A stretch of 64,000 bases of DNA from Bradyrhizobium rifense (GCF_008123425.1 NZ_VSSS01000015.1:1-64000), one strand, 5' to 3'. Positions 7,830 to 15,489 are shown, counted from the stretch's first letter. Numbers and translations are program-made. The notes: generated by a model from the sequence alone, not told the origin.

Positions 7830-9926
7830 ATGGATTCAAAGATCATGACCGCGCTTGGCGACCGTGTGCTCTCGCTCGGGCCGCAGCCCGCGTCAGACGG
7901 TCCGTACAAGAACTTGAAGCTGACGCGCGATGCGGACGGCGTCGCCTGGCTGCTGTTCGACCGCACTGACGCCAGCGCCAATACGCTGTCCGCCGACGTG
8001 ATGGAGGAGTTCGACGCCGCGCTCGCGGCGATCGAGACCGAGCGGCCTGCAGGTCTTGTCATTCGCTCGGCAAAACCGTCCGGCTTCATCGCCGGCGCCG
8101 ACGTCAACGAATTCCGTGGCGCCAGCGATCCCGCGATGGTGGAAACCCGCATCCGCGCCGCGCACGCGGTGGTCGACCATCTGGAAGCGTTGAAGCTGCC
8201 GACGGTCGCGGTCATTCACGGCTTCTGTCTGGGCGGCGGGCTCGAGGTCGCGCTCGCCTGCCAGTCGCGCATTGCCGTTGACGGCGCGCGCTTCGGCTTC
8301 CCTGAGGTGATGCTGGGCCTGCATCCCGGCCTCGGCGGCACCGCGCGTTTCACCGCGCTGGTCAATCCGACCCAATCGATGGCGCTGATGCTGACCGGCC
8401 GGACGATCGATGCGCGTCGCGCCAAATCGCTTGGTCTCGTCGATACAGTGACGCAGGAGCGCCACGTTCGTAACGCCGTGAAGGACGCGCTGTTTGGTCG
8501 GCTGAAGAAGGCAAGTCCGGGCCTCCTTGCGCGCGCAGCGAATTTCGGACCGGTGCGTGGGCTGTTGGCCAAGCGCATGCGCAGTGAGGCGGCGAAGGCT
8601 GCACCCCGCGAGCATTATCCCGCGCCTTACGCGCTGATTGATCTCTGGGAGACGCATGGCGGCAGCAAATCCGCGATGCTGAAGGCGGAGCAGGCGTCGT
8701 TTGCCAAATTGATGGTGACGCCGACCGCGCAGAATCTGATCCGCGTGTTCTTCCTGCGCGAGCAGATGAAGAAGGCGGCCGGCTCCGGCAACACGGTCAA
8801 GCACGTCCATGTCATCGGCGCCGGCGCCATGGGCGGGGATATCGCGGCATGGTGTGCAGGGCAGGGGCTGCGCGTCTCGCTGGCCGACATGAAGGCCGAG
8901 CCGATCGCGGGCGCGGTGAAGCGTGCCGCGGAGCTCTACGGCAAGATCATCCGCAAGCCGACCGAGGTGCGCGATGCGCTCGATCGCCTCATCCCCGACA
9001 TGGACGGCGAGGGCGTCCGCAACGCCGATCTCATCATCGAAGCGGTACCGGAAAAGCTCGAGCTCAAGCAAAAGGTCTATGCCGGCCTCGAGCCCAGGAT
9101 GAAGCCGGGCGCGATTCTCGCCACCAACACGTCGAGCATTCCGCTCCAGGATCTGCGCACCACGCTGACGCGGCCGGAGCGCCTTGTTGGCCTACACTTT
9201 TTCAATCCGGTGTCGCGACTGCAGCTGGTCGAGGTCGTCAGCCACGACGGCAACGATGCGCAAGTGCTGAAGGAGGCGCTCGCCTTCGTCGGCGCGATCG
9301 ATCGCCTGCCGTTATCCGTGAAGAGCTCGCCCGGCTTCCTCGTCAACCGCGCGCTGACGCCCTACATGCTGGAAGCGATGGTGATGCTGGACGAGAAGAC
9401 CGACCAGCGCCTGATCGATGCCGCCGCCGAACAGTTCGGCATGCCGATGGGGCCGATCGAGCTGGCCGACCAGGTCGGGCTCGATATCTGCCTTGCGGTC
9501 GGCGACATGCTGCGCACGAAGTTCGGCGATCTGCTGCCGCCAACGCCGGCCTGGCTGCGCGAGAAGGTTGCCAAGGGCGAGCTCGGCCGCAAGACCGGCA
9601 AGGGGTTTTACACCTGGAAGGACGGCAAGGCGGAGAAGGCGCCATTGCCCGAGACCGGTCCGCGCGTCACCGACCAGATGATCGACCGCCTGGTGCTGCC
9701 AATGTCCAACGTCTGCGTCGCGTGTCTGCGCGAAGGCATCGTCGACGATCCCGATGCGGTCGACGGCGCCATGATCTTCGGCACTGGCTACGCGCCGTTC
9801 CGCGGCGGTCCGCTGAACTATGCGCGTGCACGCGGCGTGGAGAATGTCGTATCGACCATGCGCGCGCTGGCCGAACGATTCGGCGAACGCTGCGCGCCCG
9901 ACCCGGGCTGGGACAATTTCAAGTGA
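7830..9926 (+). CDS. fadJ: Enoyl-CoA hydratase / 3-hydroxyacyl-CoA dehydrogenase fusion (FadJ/FadB type)
   Basis: About 698 residues, the usual size for the beta-oxidation alpha subunit. The N-terminal enoyl-CoA hydratase fold has the oxyanion segment 'GFIAGADVNEF' and 'GFCLGGGLEVALACQ', and the catalytic Glu region 'GFPEVMLGLHPGLGGTAR'. An NAD-binding Rossmann domain starts near residue 327 ('VIGAGAMGGDIA'). Dehydrogenase motifs 'TNTSSIPLQDL' and 'GLHFFNPVSRLQLVEVV' carry the catalytic His, and a C-terminal tail contains 'GTGYAPFRGGPL'. The ATG at 7830 is used; the frame stays open upstream inside the thiolase but without sense. It is part of fadE-thiolase-fadJ-thioesterase. Confidence 0.94.
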   Translation: MDSKIMTALGDRVLSLGPQPASDGPYKNLKLTRDADGVAWLLFDRTDASANTLSADVMEEFDAALAAIETERPAGLVIRSAKPSGFIAGADVNEFRGASDPAMVETRIRAAHAVVDHLEALKLPTVAVIHGFCLGGGLEVALACQSRIAVDGARFGFPEVMLGLHPGLGGTARFTALVNPTQSMALMLTGRTIDARRAKSLGLVDTVTQERHVRNAVKDALFGRLKKASPGLLARAANFGPVRGLLAKRMRSEAAKAAPREHYPAPYALIDLWETHGGSKSAMLKAEQASFAKLMVTPTAQNLIRVFFLREQMKKAAGSGNTVKHVHVIGAGAMGGDIAAWCAGQGLRVSLADMKAEPIAGAVKRAAELYGKIIRKPTEVRDALDRLIPDMDGEGVRNADLIIEAVPEKLELKQKVYAGLEPRMKPGAILATNTSSIPLQDLRTTLTRPERLVGLHFFNPVSRLQLVEVVSHDGNDAQVLKEALAFVGAIDRLPLSVKSSPGFLVNRALTPYMLEAMVMLDEKTDQRLIDAAAEQFGMPMGPIELADQVGLDICLAVGDMLRTKFGDLLPPTPAWLREKVAKGELGRKTGKGFYTWKDGKAEKAPLPETGPRVTDQMIDRLVLPMSNVCVACLREGIVDDPDAVDGAMIFGTGYAPFRGGPLNYARARGVENVVSTMRALAERFGERCAPDPGWDNFK

Positions 9927-9933
9927 GACCAAC

Positions 9934-10344
9934 ATGACTGAAAAGTCCGATGCCGAGCCGAACGGCGATCTCTGCATCCGCACACTGGCGATGCCTGCCG
10001 ACACCAATGCCAATGGCGACATTTTCGGTGGCTGGCTGCTCAGCCAGATGGACGTCGGCGGCGGCGTGTTCGCATCGAAGGTCGCTAAGTCGCGCACTGT
10101 GACAGTTGCGATCGAGGCGATGAATTTTCGCAAACCGGTCTATGTCGGCGATCTCGTCTCCGTCCACGCCAATCTCGTGCGCGTCGGGCGCACGTCCATG
10201 ACTGTGCATCTGGAAGCCTGGGCGCTCCGCCGCAGGGAGGAGCATCCGTTTCTCGTCACCGACGGCAATTTCACCTACGTCTCGATCGACGATCACGGTC
10301 GTCCGCAGCCGATCAGTCGCATCGATCCGCCGATCGCGACGTAA
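9934..10344 (+). CDS. Acyl-CoA thioesterase, hotdog fold (YciA-like)
   Basis: A 136-residue single hotdog-domain thioesterase that hydrolyses acyl-CoA to free acid and CoA. 'PADTNANGDIFGGWLLSQMD' is the N-terminal catalytic region of the YciA/BACH group (Asn and Asp around the active site), followed by 'AMNFRKPVYVGDLVSVHA'. The start is ATG at 9934, 7 bases after the fadJ stop; the longer open frame upstream lies inside fadJ. Being last in a beta-oxidation operon, it probably relieves CoA trapping when acyl-CoA accumulates. Confidence 0.9.
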   Translation: MTEKSDAEPNGDLCIRTLAMPADTNANGDIFGGWLLSQMDVGGGVFASKVAKSRTVTVAIEAMNFRKPVYVGDLVSVHANLVRVGRTSMTVHLEAWALRRREEHPFLVTDGNFTYVSIDDHGRPQPISRIDPPIAT

Positions 10345-10512
10345 CCGCGCGCGGCCTTGCGCCTCATCTCACGAAGACGTGCAGCACCGTGAAACGAGGC
10401 GAGCGTGAGTCAGCGCGCCGCGGCTTTGCCAACAAGCAGTCATAAAACGGATGAGGTCCCGGCGTACTCAATAGCCCGTCGATTCGGGGTGGAAACGGCC
10501 GATTTGCCCTCA

Positions 10513-10537
10513 GGAACCTTTGGGCAAAGTCGTCGTT
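10513..10537 (+). promoter_or_regulatory. EcfG-type general stress promoter
   Basis: GGAAC (10513-10517), a 16-base spacer and CGTT (10534-10537) match the EcfG consensus exactly. The predicted start near 10543 leaves a leader of about 24 bases to the ATG at 10567, and GAGGA sits at 10551-10555. The element overlaps an inverted repeat TTTGCCC (10503-10509) / GGGCAAA (10522-10528), which may be an additional protein-binding site. Confidence 0.6.
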
Positions 10538-10566
10538 ATTTGCCCGCACTGAGGAATCTACGGGCC

Positions 10567-10758
10567 ATGCCGGACAGCTACATCATCGAAGTGAATTCAG
10601 AAACCGCGGGCATCGTCGTTCGCGGTCAGGGCGGCTACTGCTTCTTCGCCTCGTCCCATCAATTCAATCGCCTCGAAGGCCAGCTCTTCCGCAACGCGCG
10701 CGAAGCCGAGCGCGCTGCGCGCAAGCTGGTTAACGGCGATGTGAAGGAGGCGGCGTAA
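10567..10758 (+). CDS. Small conserved-type protein of unknown function, likely general-stress induced
   Basis: 63 residues starting MPDSYIIEVNSETAGIVVRG. The N-terminal half reads as short beta strands with 'GGYCFFASSHQFNRLEG'. The C-terminal half is a charged helix (FRNAREAERAARKLVNG). It has no signal peptide or membrane segment, so it is cytosolic. I do not recognise a named domain; similar-looking small proteins of this build are widespread hypotheticals in Bradyrhizobium. An exact EcfG-type promoter sits 30 bases upstream, which points to induction in stationary phase or under stress. It is a single-gene unit followed at once by a repeat element. Confidence 0.75.
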   Translation: MPDSYIIEVNSETAGIVVRGQGGYCFFASSHQFNRLEGQLFRNAREAERAARKLVNGDVKEAA

Positions 10759-10760
10759 GC

Positions 10761-10871
10761 GCCGTCATTCCGGGGCGCGCAAAGCGCGAGCCCGGAATCT
10801 ATCATGTTGCAGAAATTGCCGACCAAATGGAATCCGGGCCCGCGCCTTTCGGCGCGTCCCGGAATAACGGC
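10761..10871. repeat. Palindromic intergenic repeat with 20-bp terminal inverted repeats
   Basis: A 111-bp element between the convergent genes ending at 10758 and 10877. Left end 10761-10780 and right end 10852-10871 are inverted copies agreeing at 18 of 20 positions (GCCGTCATTCCGGG type). Inner hairpins are present, for example GCGCG-rich stems near 10774-10790 and 10840-10856. It resembles a small non-coding MITE/REP-type sequence and may also serve as a bidirectional terminator. Confidence 0.7.
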
Positions 10872-10876
10872 AGCAA

Positions 10877-11329
10877 TCACAACTTCGTCGCGGCGCGCGA
10901 CAACAGCTTCCACGCGTCGCCCTGTTTCTGCCAGTTCATCAGGATGTGAAGGTTGGTCGGCACTTTTTTCCCATCGACCACCATCTCCTGTTCCGCCACC
11001 CAGTGGAAGCGCACGATCGCGGCGGGGCCGACGACCTTGATGGTCGGATCCTGATAGGCGATCGAGAGAAACTTCGATTTGCCGTCGGTCGCGTTGGTGA
11101 TGAAGGTCGCCTTGTCCTCGACTTTGCCGTTGGAATGGCTGTAGCTGAGATCGTCCCAGCACAGCGCGCCGAGCGCCTTCGGGTCGGCCGCGATCTGGGC
11201 GAGGCGGAAGGCCTCGACCTGCTTCGCCACGGCTTCTTCGTCCGCCGAAGCAGCCAGCGCCGGTGTCGAGAGCGCAAGCGCGGAGACGGCAAGAGTCGAG
11301 AGAGCCAGATCGCGTCGGTTGATCGTCAT
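10877..11329 (-). CDS. Tat-signal NTF2-like (DUF4440/SnoaL-type) protein
   Basis: 150 residues. The N-terminus is a twin-arginine type signal (INRRDLALSTLAVSALALS...ALAASA), so the protein is probably exported folded to the periplasm. The remainder looks like a DUF4440/SnoaL NTF2-like alpha+beta cone: a helix with 'VEAFRLAQIAADPKALGAL', 'DDLSYSHSNGKVEDKA', and strands ending in 'HILMNWQKQGDAWKLLSRA'. The ATG at 11329 is preceded by a perfect AGGAGGAAAC Shine-Dalgarno; the frame extends further upstream but without a ribosome site. The ligand or reaction is unknown, as usual for this family. Confidence 0.85.
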   Translation of the reverse strand: MTINRRDLALSTLAVSALALSTPALAASADEEAVAKQVEAFRLAQIAADPKALGALCWDDLSYSHSNGKVEDKATFITNATDGKSKFLSIAYQDPTIKVVGPAAIVRFHWVAEQEMVVDGKKVPTNLHILMNWQKQGDAWKLLSRAATKL

Positions 11330-11483
11330 CGTTTCCTCCTTTTTGGTCTTGTGTGGAGTGTTGCAGCCGCGCGCGGCTTTGTCGAGTGGCGCGTGGTCGT
11401 CATGCACGTGCGTCATTGCGCGCGCGAGGCTCTATTGATACGTCTTCGGCATTGATGCGTCGCGCATTCGGGAAAGTACGGAC

Positions 11484-12158
11484 ATGATCGAGACAATGGG
11501 CAGGGCATTGCTGTTCGATATCGACGGCACGCTTGCCAACACCGACCCGCTGCACCTCAAGGCGTTCAACCAGGTGCTCGGTCCTCACGGCCATGTTTTC
11601 GACCACGCACGCTTCTCCAGGGAGCTGCAGGGCTTCGCGAACGTGTCGATCGGCGAGCGCTTTCTGCCCAATGAAACATTGGAGCGGCGCGCCGCCATCC
11701 TCGGCGAGAAGGAGGAGGTGTTCCGCACGCTGGTCGCGGGGCAGATCGAGCCGCTGCCGGGCCTGATGGCGCTGCTCGACCGCGCGGACTCCGCCGGCAT
11801 TCCCATGGTTGCCGTGACCAATGCGCCGCGTCTCAATGCCGAGCTGCTGTTGTCCGGCCTCGGCATCACGCATCGCTTCAAGACGCTGGTGATCGGCGAC
11901 GAGCTGCCGCATGGCAAGCCACATCCGCTGCCCTATCAGGAGGGGCTGCGCTTCGTCGGTGCCAGCGCAGCCGGCTCGATCGCCTTCGAGGATTCCCGCT
12001 CTGGCGTGCAGTCGGCCGCCGCCGCCGGCATTCCGACCATCGGCATCCGGACCAGCCTTAGCGATGCTGACCTTGTTGGCGCCGGCGCGGTTGCCTCCGC
12101 GAGCGCGTTCGACGATCCGGCGCTGCTCGCGCGGCTCGCGAGCGCGATGGCGTGGTGA
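11484..12158 (+). CDS. HAD-superfamily phosphatase (beta-phosphoglucomutase/phosphoglycolate phosphatase-like)
   Basis: 224 residues with HAD motif I 'LLFDIDGTLANTD' (nucleophile Asp near residue 12), a helical cap domain, motif II 'VAVTNAP', the Lys motif in 'LPHGKPHPLPY' and motif IV 'IAFEDSRSGVQSAAAAG'. This arrangement is the subclass I sugar-phosphate or phosphoglycolate phosphatase/phosphomutase type. The substrate cannot be assigned. It stands upstream of glpR on the same strand with 90 bp between them; a link to glycerol phosphate metabolism is possible but not shown. Confidence 0.88.
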   Translation: MIETMGRALLFDIDGTLANTDPLHLKAFNQVLGPHGHVFDHARFSRELQGFANVSIGERFLPNETLERRAAILGEKEEVFRTLVAGQIEPLPGLMALLDRADSAGIPMVAVTNAPRLNAELLLSGLGITHRFKTLVIGDELPHGKPHPLPYQEGLRFVGASAAGSIAFEDSRSGVQSAAAAGIPTIGIRTSLSDADLVGAGAVASASAFDDPALLARLASAMAW

Positions 12159-12248
12159 GGGCTTCATCCATTAACCGTGATCGGCACGCGCATTGACCGC
12201 GCGCGCGAACCGCCGCACCATGCATCGTTCTGATCTGAGGCCATTGCC

Positions 12249-13097
12249 GTGACCGGATTGACCCATCGCCAAGCCGAAATCCTCAACATCGCCCGCGCCT
12301 CCGGCCGGGTCATGGTCGAGGAGCTGGCGCGCCGGTTCGAAGTCTCGGCGCAGACCATCCGCAAGGACCTCAACGATCTCTGCGAGCGCCGTTCGCTGAC
12401 CCGCGTCCATGGCGGCGCGATCATCGCCTCGGGCGTCGAAAATCTCGCCTACGAGGCGCGCCGCTTCGTCGCCGCCGACGAGAAGAAGGCGATCGGCGCT
12501 GCCGCTGCCTCGCTGATTCCGAACGGCTGCTCGCTCTTCATCAACATCGGCACCACGACGGAGGAGGTTGCGAGCGCGCTGACCTCGCATGAGGATCTCC
12601 TCGTCATCACCAACAACCTCAATGTCGCCATGCTGCTCTACCGCCATCCCCGCATCGAGGTGGTGGTTGCCGGCGGCACGGTGCGGCGCGCCGACGGCGC
12701 CGTGGTCGGCTCGACCGCGACGCAGCTGATCGGCCAGTTCAAGGTCGACTACGCCATCATCGGCGCGTCCGCGATCGACGAGGAGGGCGCGCTGCTCGAC
12801 TTCGACTATCGCGAGGTGCAGGTGGCGCAGGCCATCATCGCCAATGCCCGCAGCGTCATGCTGGTCGCTGACTCCACAAAACTTCGCCGTAGCGCGCCGG
12901 TCCGCATCGCCCATATCAGCCAGATCCAGACGTTCGTCACCGATCAGGAGCTGCCCGAGCGCCTTTCCACCATCTGCCACAGCAAAGGCATCGAGGTGGT
13001 GGAAGCTATGCCGAAGGGCGCCGGCGATATCGATGATGCTCAGGCCGAAGTGCAGGACGCCGCGCCCGAAGCAGCACCGGTGGTGCGGCTGCGGTAG
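12249..13097 (+). CDS. glpR: DeoR-family repressor, GlpR (glycerol-3-phosphate regulon)
   Basis: 282 residues. The N-terminal DeoR winged helix-turn-helix is at about residues 5-58 (RQAEILNIARASGRVMVEELARRF, then VSAQTIRKDLNDL). The C-terminal DeoRC sugar-phosphate sensor has 'INIGTTTEEVASAL', 'VITNNLNVAMLL', 'VVAGGTVRRADGAVVG' and 'DYAIIGASAIDEEGALLDFDYRE', as in GlpR. The location 2.4 kb upstream of glpD-glpSTPQUV on the same strand supports GlpR, and a candidate operator precedes glpD. About 30 C-terminal residues (DIDDAQAEVQDAAPEAAPV) look disordered and extend past the usual roughly 250-residue length. An accessory block separates it from the operon. Confidence 0.88.
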   Translation: MTGLTHRQAEILNIARASGRVMVEELARRFEVSAQTIRKDLNDLCERRSLTRVHGGAIIASGVENLAYEARRFVAADEKKAIGAAAASLIPNGCSLFINIGTTTEEVASALTSHEDLLVITNNLNVAMLLYRHPRIEVVVAGGTVRRADGAVVGSTATQLIGQFKVDYAIIGASAIDEEGALLDFDYREVQVAQAIIANARSVMLVADSTKLRRSAPVRIAHISQIQTFVTDQELPERLSTICHSKGIEVVEAMPKGAGDIDDAQAEVQDAAPEAAPVVRLR

Positions 13098-13197
13098 GTG
13101 CTGTGTTCGTAAACGGGTGATGTTTGTCCTCAGAGGTGTGCAGATCGATCCGCGTAGATGAATGCGGACCGACCCGAAGCGGACATCATGCCAATAT

Positions 13198-13884
13198 TCA
13201 TAGACCAAAACGTTTCAGGTCTTCCTGCAGGAAATCTTGACCTGTCCGGTTCTTCACGCTCGGCAGATTTGATATTTTTTCCCGCCAGGTAATGAGGGAT
13301 TTGCACTCACCAGGAATCAATATCCCCGCTGCTTCAGCGAAGTTCAGACTCGCAAACACCGTGATATCCGCCATCGAGAAGGCATCGCCGGCCACGAATG
13401 GTTGGCTCTTCAGGACGCCGTCGAAGTACGTCATGCCGCGGATGGCCTTGGCGCGCTGCCGCTCCCCCCATTCCTTTCTCCCGGCCCATTCCGGAGCCAC
13501 ATAGGGCTGCATCGCGGGCCCGAGACCCGGCGTGGCGTAGTGAAAGTAGCCATCGATCGCGCCCATGAGCTCGGCCTCGGCGCGATTCTGCATCATGTGT
13601 ATCAGGGCCTTCTCACGCGGGGTCTTGCCGGTGAGGACCGGATGGCCGTCGAGATGGTCCAGATATTCGGTGATGGCCGTCGATTCGGAAATCAAGGTGC
13701 CGTCATCGAGTTCGAGCACCGGGATTTTTCCTGAGGGATTGATCGCAAGGAACGGCGCTTGCTTGTGCTCTGCCCCGATCAGGTCGACGCTGATGAACTC
13801 GACCTTGTCGTCGAACCCCTTCTCGGAAAGTACGATGCGAATGCGCGATGGATTCGGAAATCCGGGCCGATCATAGATTTTCAC
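13198..13884 (-). CDS. Glutathione S-transferase family protein
   Basis: 228 residues. N-terminal thioredoxin-like domain: 'KIYDRPGFPNPSRIRIVLSEKG', then the glutathione-binding 'INPSGKIPVLELDDGTLISES' with cis-Pro and the Glu-Ser pair. The C-terminal all-helical domain starts near residue 95 and contains the N-capping box-like 'AGDAFSMADITVFASL'. It likely conjugates glutathione to an electrophile or detoxifies peroxides. It is divergent from a TetR gene, with two perfect palindromes in the shared 100-bp promoter region, so expression is probably controlled by that repressor. The whole block interrupts the glpR-glpD neighbourhood. Confidence 0.9.
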   Translation of the reverse strand: MKIYDRPGFPNPSRIRIVLSEKGFDDKVEFISVDLIGAEHKQAPFLAINPSGKIPVLELDDGTLISESTAITEYLDHLDGHPVLTGKTPREKALIHMMQNRAEAELMGAIDGYFHYATPGLGPAMQPYVAPEWAGRKEWGERQRAKAIRGMTYFDGVLKSQPFVAGDAFSMADITVFASLNFAEAAGILIPGECKSLITWREKISNLPSVKNRTGQDFLQEDLKRFGL

Positions 13885-13897
13885 GGGAGTGTTCCTT

Positions 13898-13913
13898 TAT
13901 CTATCGATAGATA
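13898..13913. promoter_or_regulatory. 16-bp palindromic operator, GST-proximal
   Basis: TATCTATCGATAGATA is perfectly palindromic and sits 14 bp in front of the glutathione transferase start (minus strand). The same core recurs at 13958-13975, centre to centre 61 bp. Twin identical palindromes in a divergent GST/TetR promoter are best read as binding sites of the adjacent TetR protein. Confidence 0.8.
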
Positions 13914-13957
13914 GGTAGATGAGCGATGTAGGGGCTTTGCAATGGCGGAGTCAAGGG

Positions 13958-13975
13958 CTATCTATCGATAGATAG
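13958..13975. promoter_or_regulatory. 18-bp palindromic operator, TetR-proximal
   Basis: CTATCTATCGATAGATAG is a perfect 18-bp palindrome 9 bp upstream of the tetR start at 13985, close enough to block ribosome-site or promoter access. It shares the 16-bp core with the site at 13898-13913, fitting autorepression of tetR and control of the GST gene. Confidence 0.8.
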
Positions 13976-13984
13976 GCGGAGGCG

Positions 13985-14551
13985 ATGATGACGGCCGATA
14001 CGAAGCAGGTGATCATGGATACGGCCCGCGCGATGGTGCAGGCGCGCGGTTACAGCGGCCTCAGCTTTCGTGAACTGGCGAAGGAGGTGGGCGTTAAGAG
14101 CGCCAGCATCCACTATCATTTCCCGACGAAAGGCGACCTCGGCGCTGCGCTTGCGCGTCGTTATGCCGACGAGGCGATCGAGATCTTCGACGCCTTCCTT
14201 GAGGCTTCACCGGACATCGGAGCCTGCATGAGGAAGTATACGGATGTCTTCCGTTCCGCCCTGTCGAACAACAACAGGATGTGCCTGTGCGGAATTATGG
14301 CCGCCGAGCACGATGACTTGCCGGCCGAGGTGAGAGCCGAAGTCGACAGGTTCACCGACGTCAACATTCGGTGGCTGATCAAGCTACTGTCGCGTGGAAA
14401 ATCGAAGGCGGCTGCCGGGGCGATCGCGCAGCGGGCGCTGGCGATTTTCGCAGCCGTCGAAGGCGCGCAGCTCGTGGCGCGCGGGCGCGGCGACATAGCT
14501 GTCTACGATCAGGCGATCGAGGCCTACCGGACGGCCGGCTTGCTGCCCTGA
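13985..14551 (+). CDS. TetR/AcrR family regulator divergent from GST gene
   Basis: 188 residues with the TetR helix-turn-helix at about residues 8-55 ('GLSFRELAKEVGVKSASIHYHFPTKGDLG'). The sensor domain has two Cys close together (NNRMCLCGIMAAEHDDLP, about residues 97-115), which could allow thiol or electrophile sensing. This build ('...MCLCGMLAAE...') is common in TetR proteins next to detoxification genes. Control of the GST gene is inferred from divergent orientation and the twin palindromes. The start at ATG 13985 (GATGATGACG context) has a second ATG at 13988 in the same frame. Confidence 0.9.
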   Translation: MMTADTKQVIMDTARAMVQARGYSGLSFRELAKEVGVKSASIHYHFPTKGDLGAALARRYADEAIEIFDAFLEASPDIGACMRKYTDVFRSALSNNNRMCLCGIMAAEHDDLPAEVRAEVDRFTDVNIRWLIKLLSRGKSKAAAGAIAQRALAIFAAVEGAQLVARGRGDIAVYDQAIEAYRTAGLLP

Positions 14552-14558
14552 GCTGCTG

Positions 14559-14981
14559 TCAGCCGTCCCACGGGTTGATCAGCGTCACGCCGAACGCTGC
14601 AAAATCTTTCAGGTTGCGTGTGACGAGCGCGAGATCGTTTGTAAGTGCGGTCGCGGCAAAGAATCCGTCCATGACCGACAATGCAATGCCGCTTCTGCGG
14701 CTTTGAGTCATCAGATCGCCCCAGCGCTCGGCCACCGCATGGTCGATCGGCAGGATGCGCCCTGCAAACCGGGCCGGCAGATCGTGTGCGAGCCAGGCGG
14801 TTAGCGCCGCGCGCCGACGGCCATCATCCAGCAAGGCGATGCCGCGGCGAAGCTCGGCGATCGAGGCAACGCTGATGAACGCACGATCCTCATCGACCGT
14901 GTCGAGCCACGCCAGAACTTTTGGGGAAGGCGCCGGTCGCTGAACCTCCGACAGAATGTTGGTGTCGAGGAGCAGGTTCAC
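14559..14981 (-). CDS. VapC-type PIN-domain ribonuclease toxin
   Basis: 140 residues, a single PIN domain. The acidic metal-binding residues are visible: Asp6 in 'LLLDTNILSE', Glu near 44 in 'SIAELRRGI', Asp in 'ALSVMDGFFAATA' and a late Asp in 'LVTRNLKDFAAFG'. VapC toxins cleave RNA (often tRNA) when not bound by antitoxin. The start overlaps the upstream antitoxin stop by 4 bases (ATGA), so both are translated together. It forms an accessory block with the GST/TetR pair between glpR and glpD. Confidence 0.92.
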   Translation of the reverse strand: MNLLLDTNILSEVQRPAPSPKVLAWLDTVDEDRAFISVASIAELRRGIALLDDGRRRAALTAWLAHDLPARFAGRILPIDHAVAERWGDLMTQSRRSGIALSVMDGFFAATALTNDLALVTRNLKDFAAFGVTLINPWDG

Positions 14982-15259
14982 GGCATCTCGTCGCGTGGTT
15001 CGTCCTGCTCACGTTCAAGTTCGAGGTCGGCGCCGCGTAGCGGCGAAGCCAGCAGGAATTCGGCGAGCGTGCCTTTGCGCGCTGTCTTTCGCGCCCATTC
15101 TTCGACGGAAACGACCACGGCATTGGGCCTGCCGTGACGGGTGATGATCTGTGGGCCGGTTTGGGCGCGATCGACCACCTCGGACAGGCGTGCCTTGGCA
15201 TTGGCAAGCGTCCAAGTGTCGGTCGGTGGCGAATCGGGAGCGGTGCTGTGGTCTGTCAT
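14978..15259 (-). CDS. Phd/YefM-family antitoxin
   Basis: About 93 residues. 'TWTLANAKARLSEVVDRAQTGPQIITRHGRPNAVVVSVEEW' is the typical Phd/YefM N-terminal DNA-binding fold. The acidic C-terminus (LELEREQDEPRDE) would bind and block the PIN toxin. ATG 15259 is chosen over an earlier in-frame start at 15301, whose extra 14 residues are hydrophobic and fall in the repeat-rich promoter. The pairing of a Phd-type antitoxin with VapC is common. The pair is probably autoregulated through the TGACTA repeats just upstream. Confidence 0.9.
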   Translation of the reverse strand: MTDHSTAPDSPPTDTWTLANAKARLSEVVDRAQTGPQIITRHGRPNAVVVSVEEWARKTARKGTLAEFLLASPLRGADLELEREQDEPRDEMP

Positions 15260-15276
15260 GTCGAATAGGACCAGTA

Positions 15277-15311
15277 TGACTATTGTGACTAATAGAGTCA
15301 AAGTGACTATT
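15277..15311. promoter_or_regulatory. Repeat-rich operator region of the toxin-antitoxin pair
   Basis: TGACTATT occurs at 15277-15284 and 15304-15311, with a third TGACTA at 15286-15291 and an opposing GAGTCA at 15295-15300. Such clustered half-sites directly ahead of an antitoxin gene are usual for autoregulation by a Phd/VapC complex. Assignment is inferred. Confidence 0.5.
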
Positions 15312-15386
15312 CAAGCGCGCCGCTGCGCCCCGGATCATCATTTCAGACGCCTATTTCGAGGGCGAATTGCCCACCAGAAAGTTCCA

Positions 15387-15455
15387 CTTTCGCTTCCCTT
15401 CGCCTCTCTTTCATCTTGCTTTCGTTTTTCGGTGTGATCTAATCAAAAACGAAAG
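15387..15455 (+). promoter_or_regulatory. Candidate GlpR operator region of the glpD-glpSTPQUV operon
   Basis: CTTTCG-like half-sites begin at 15387, 15397 (CCTTCG), 15408 (CTTTCA) and 15419, i.e. every 10-11 bp on one helix face. The last one extends to CTTTCGTTTTT (15419-15429) and is mirrored perfectly by AAAAACGAAAG (15445-15455) across a 15-base gap. It ends 34 bp before glpD ATG. DeoR-family GlpR proteins bind arrays of such repeats; binding itself is inferred. Confidence 0.65.
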
Positions 15456-15489
15456 TTGCCACTCGACGGAACGAGTGGGTCGCCGGGGG

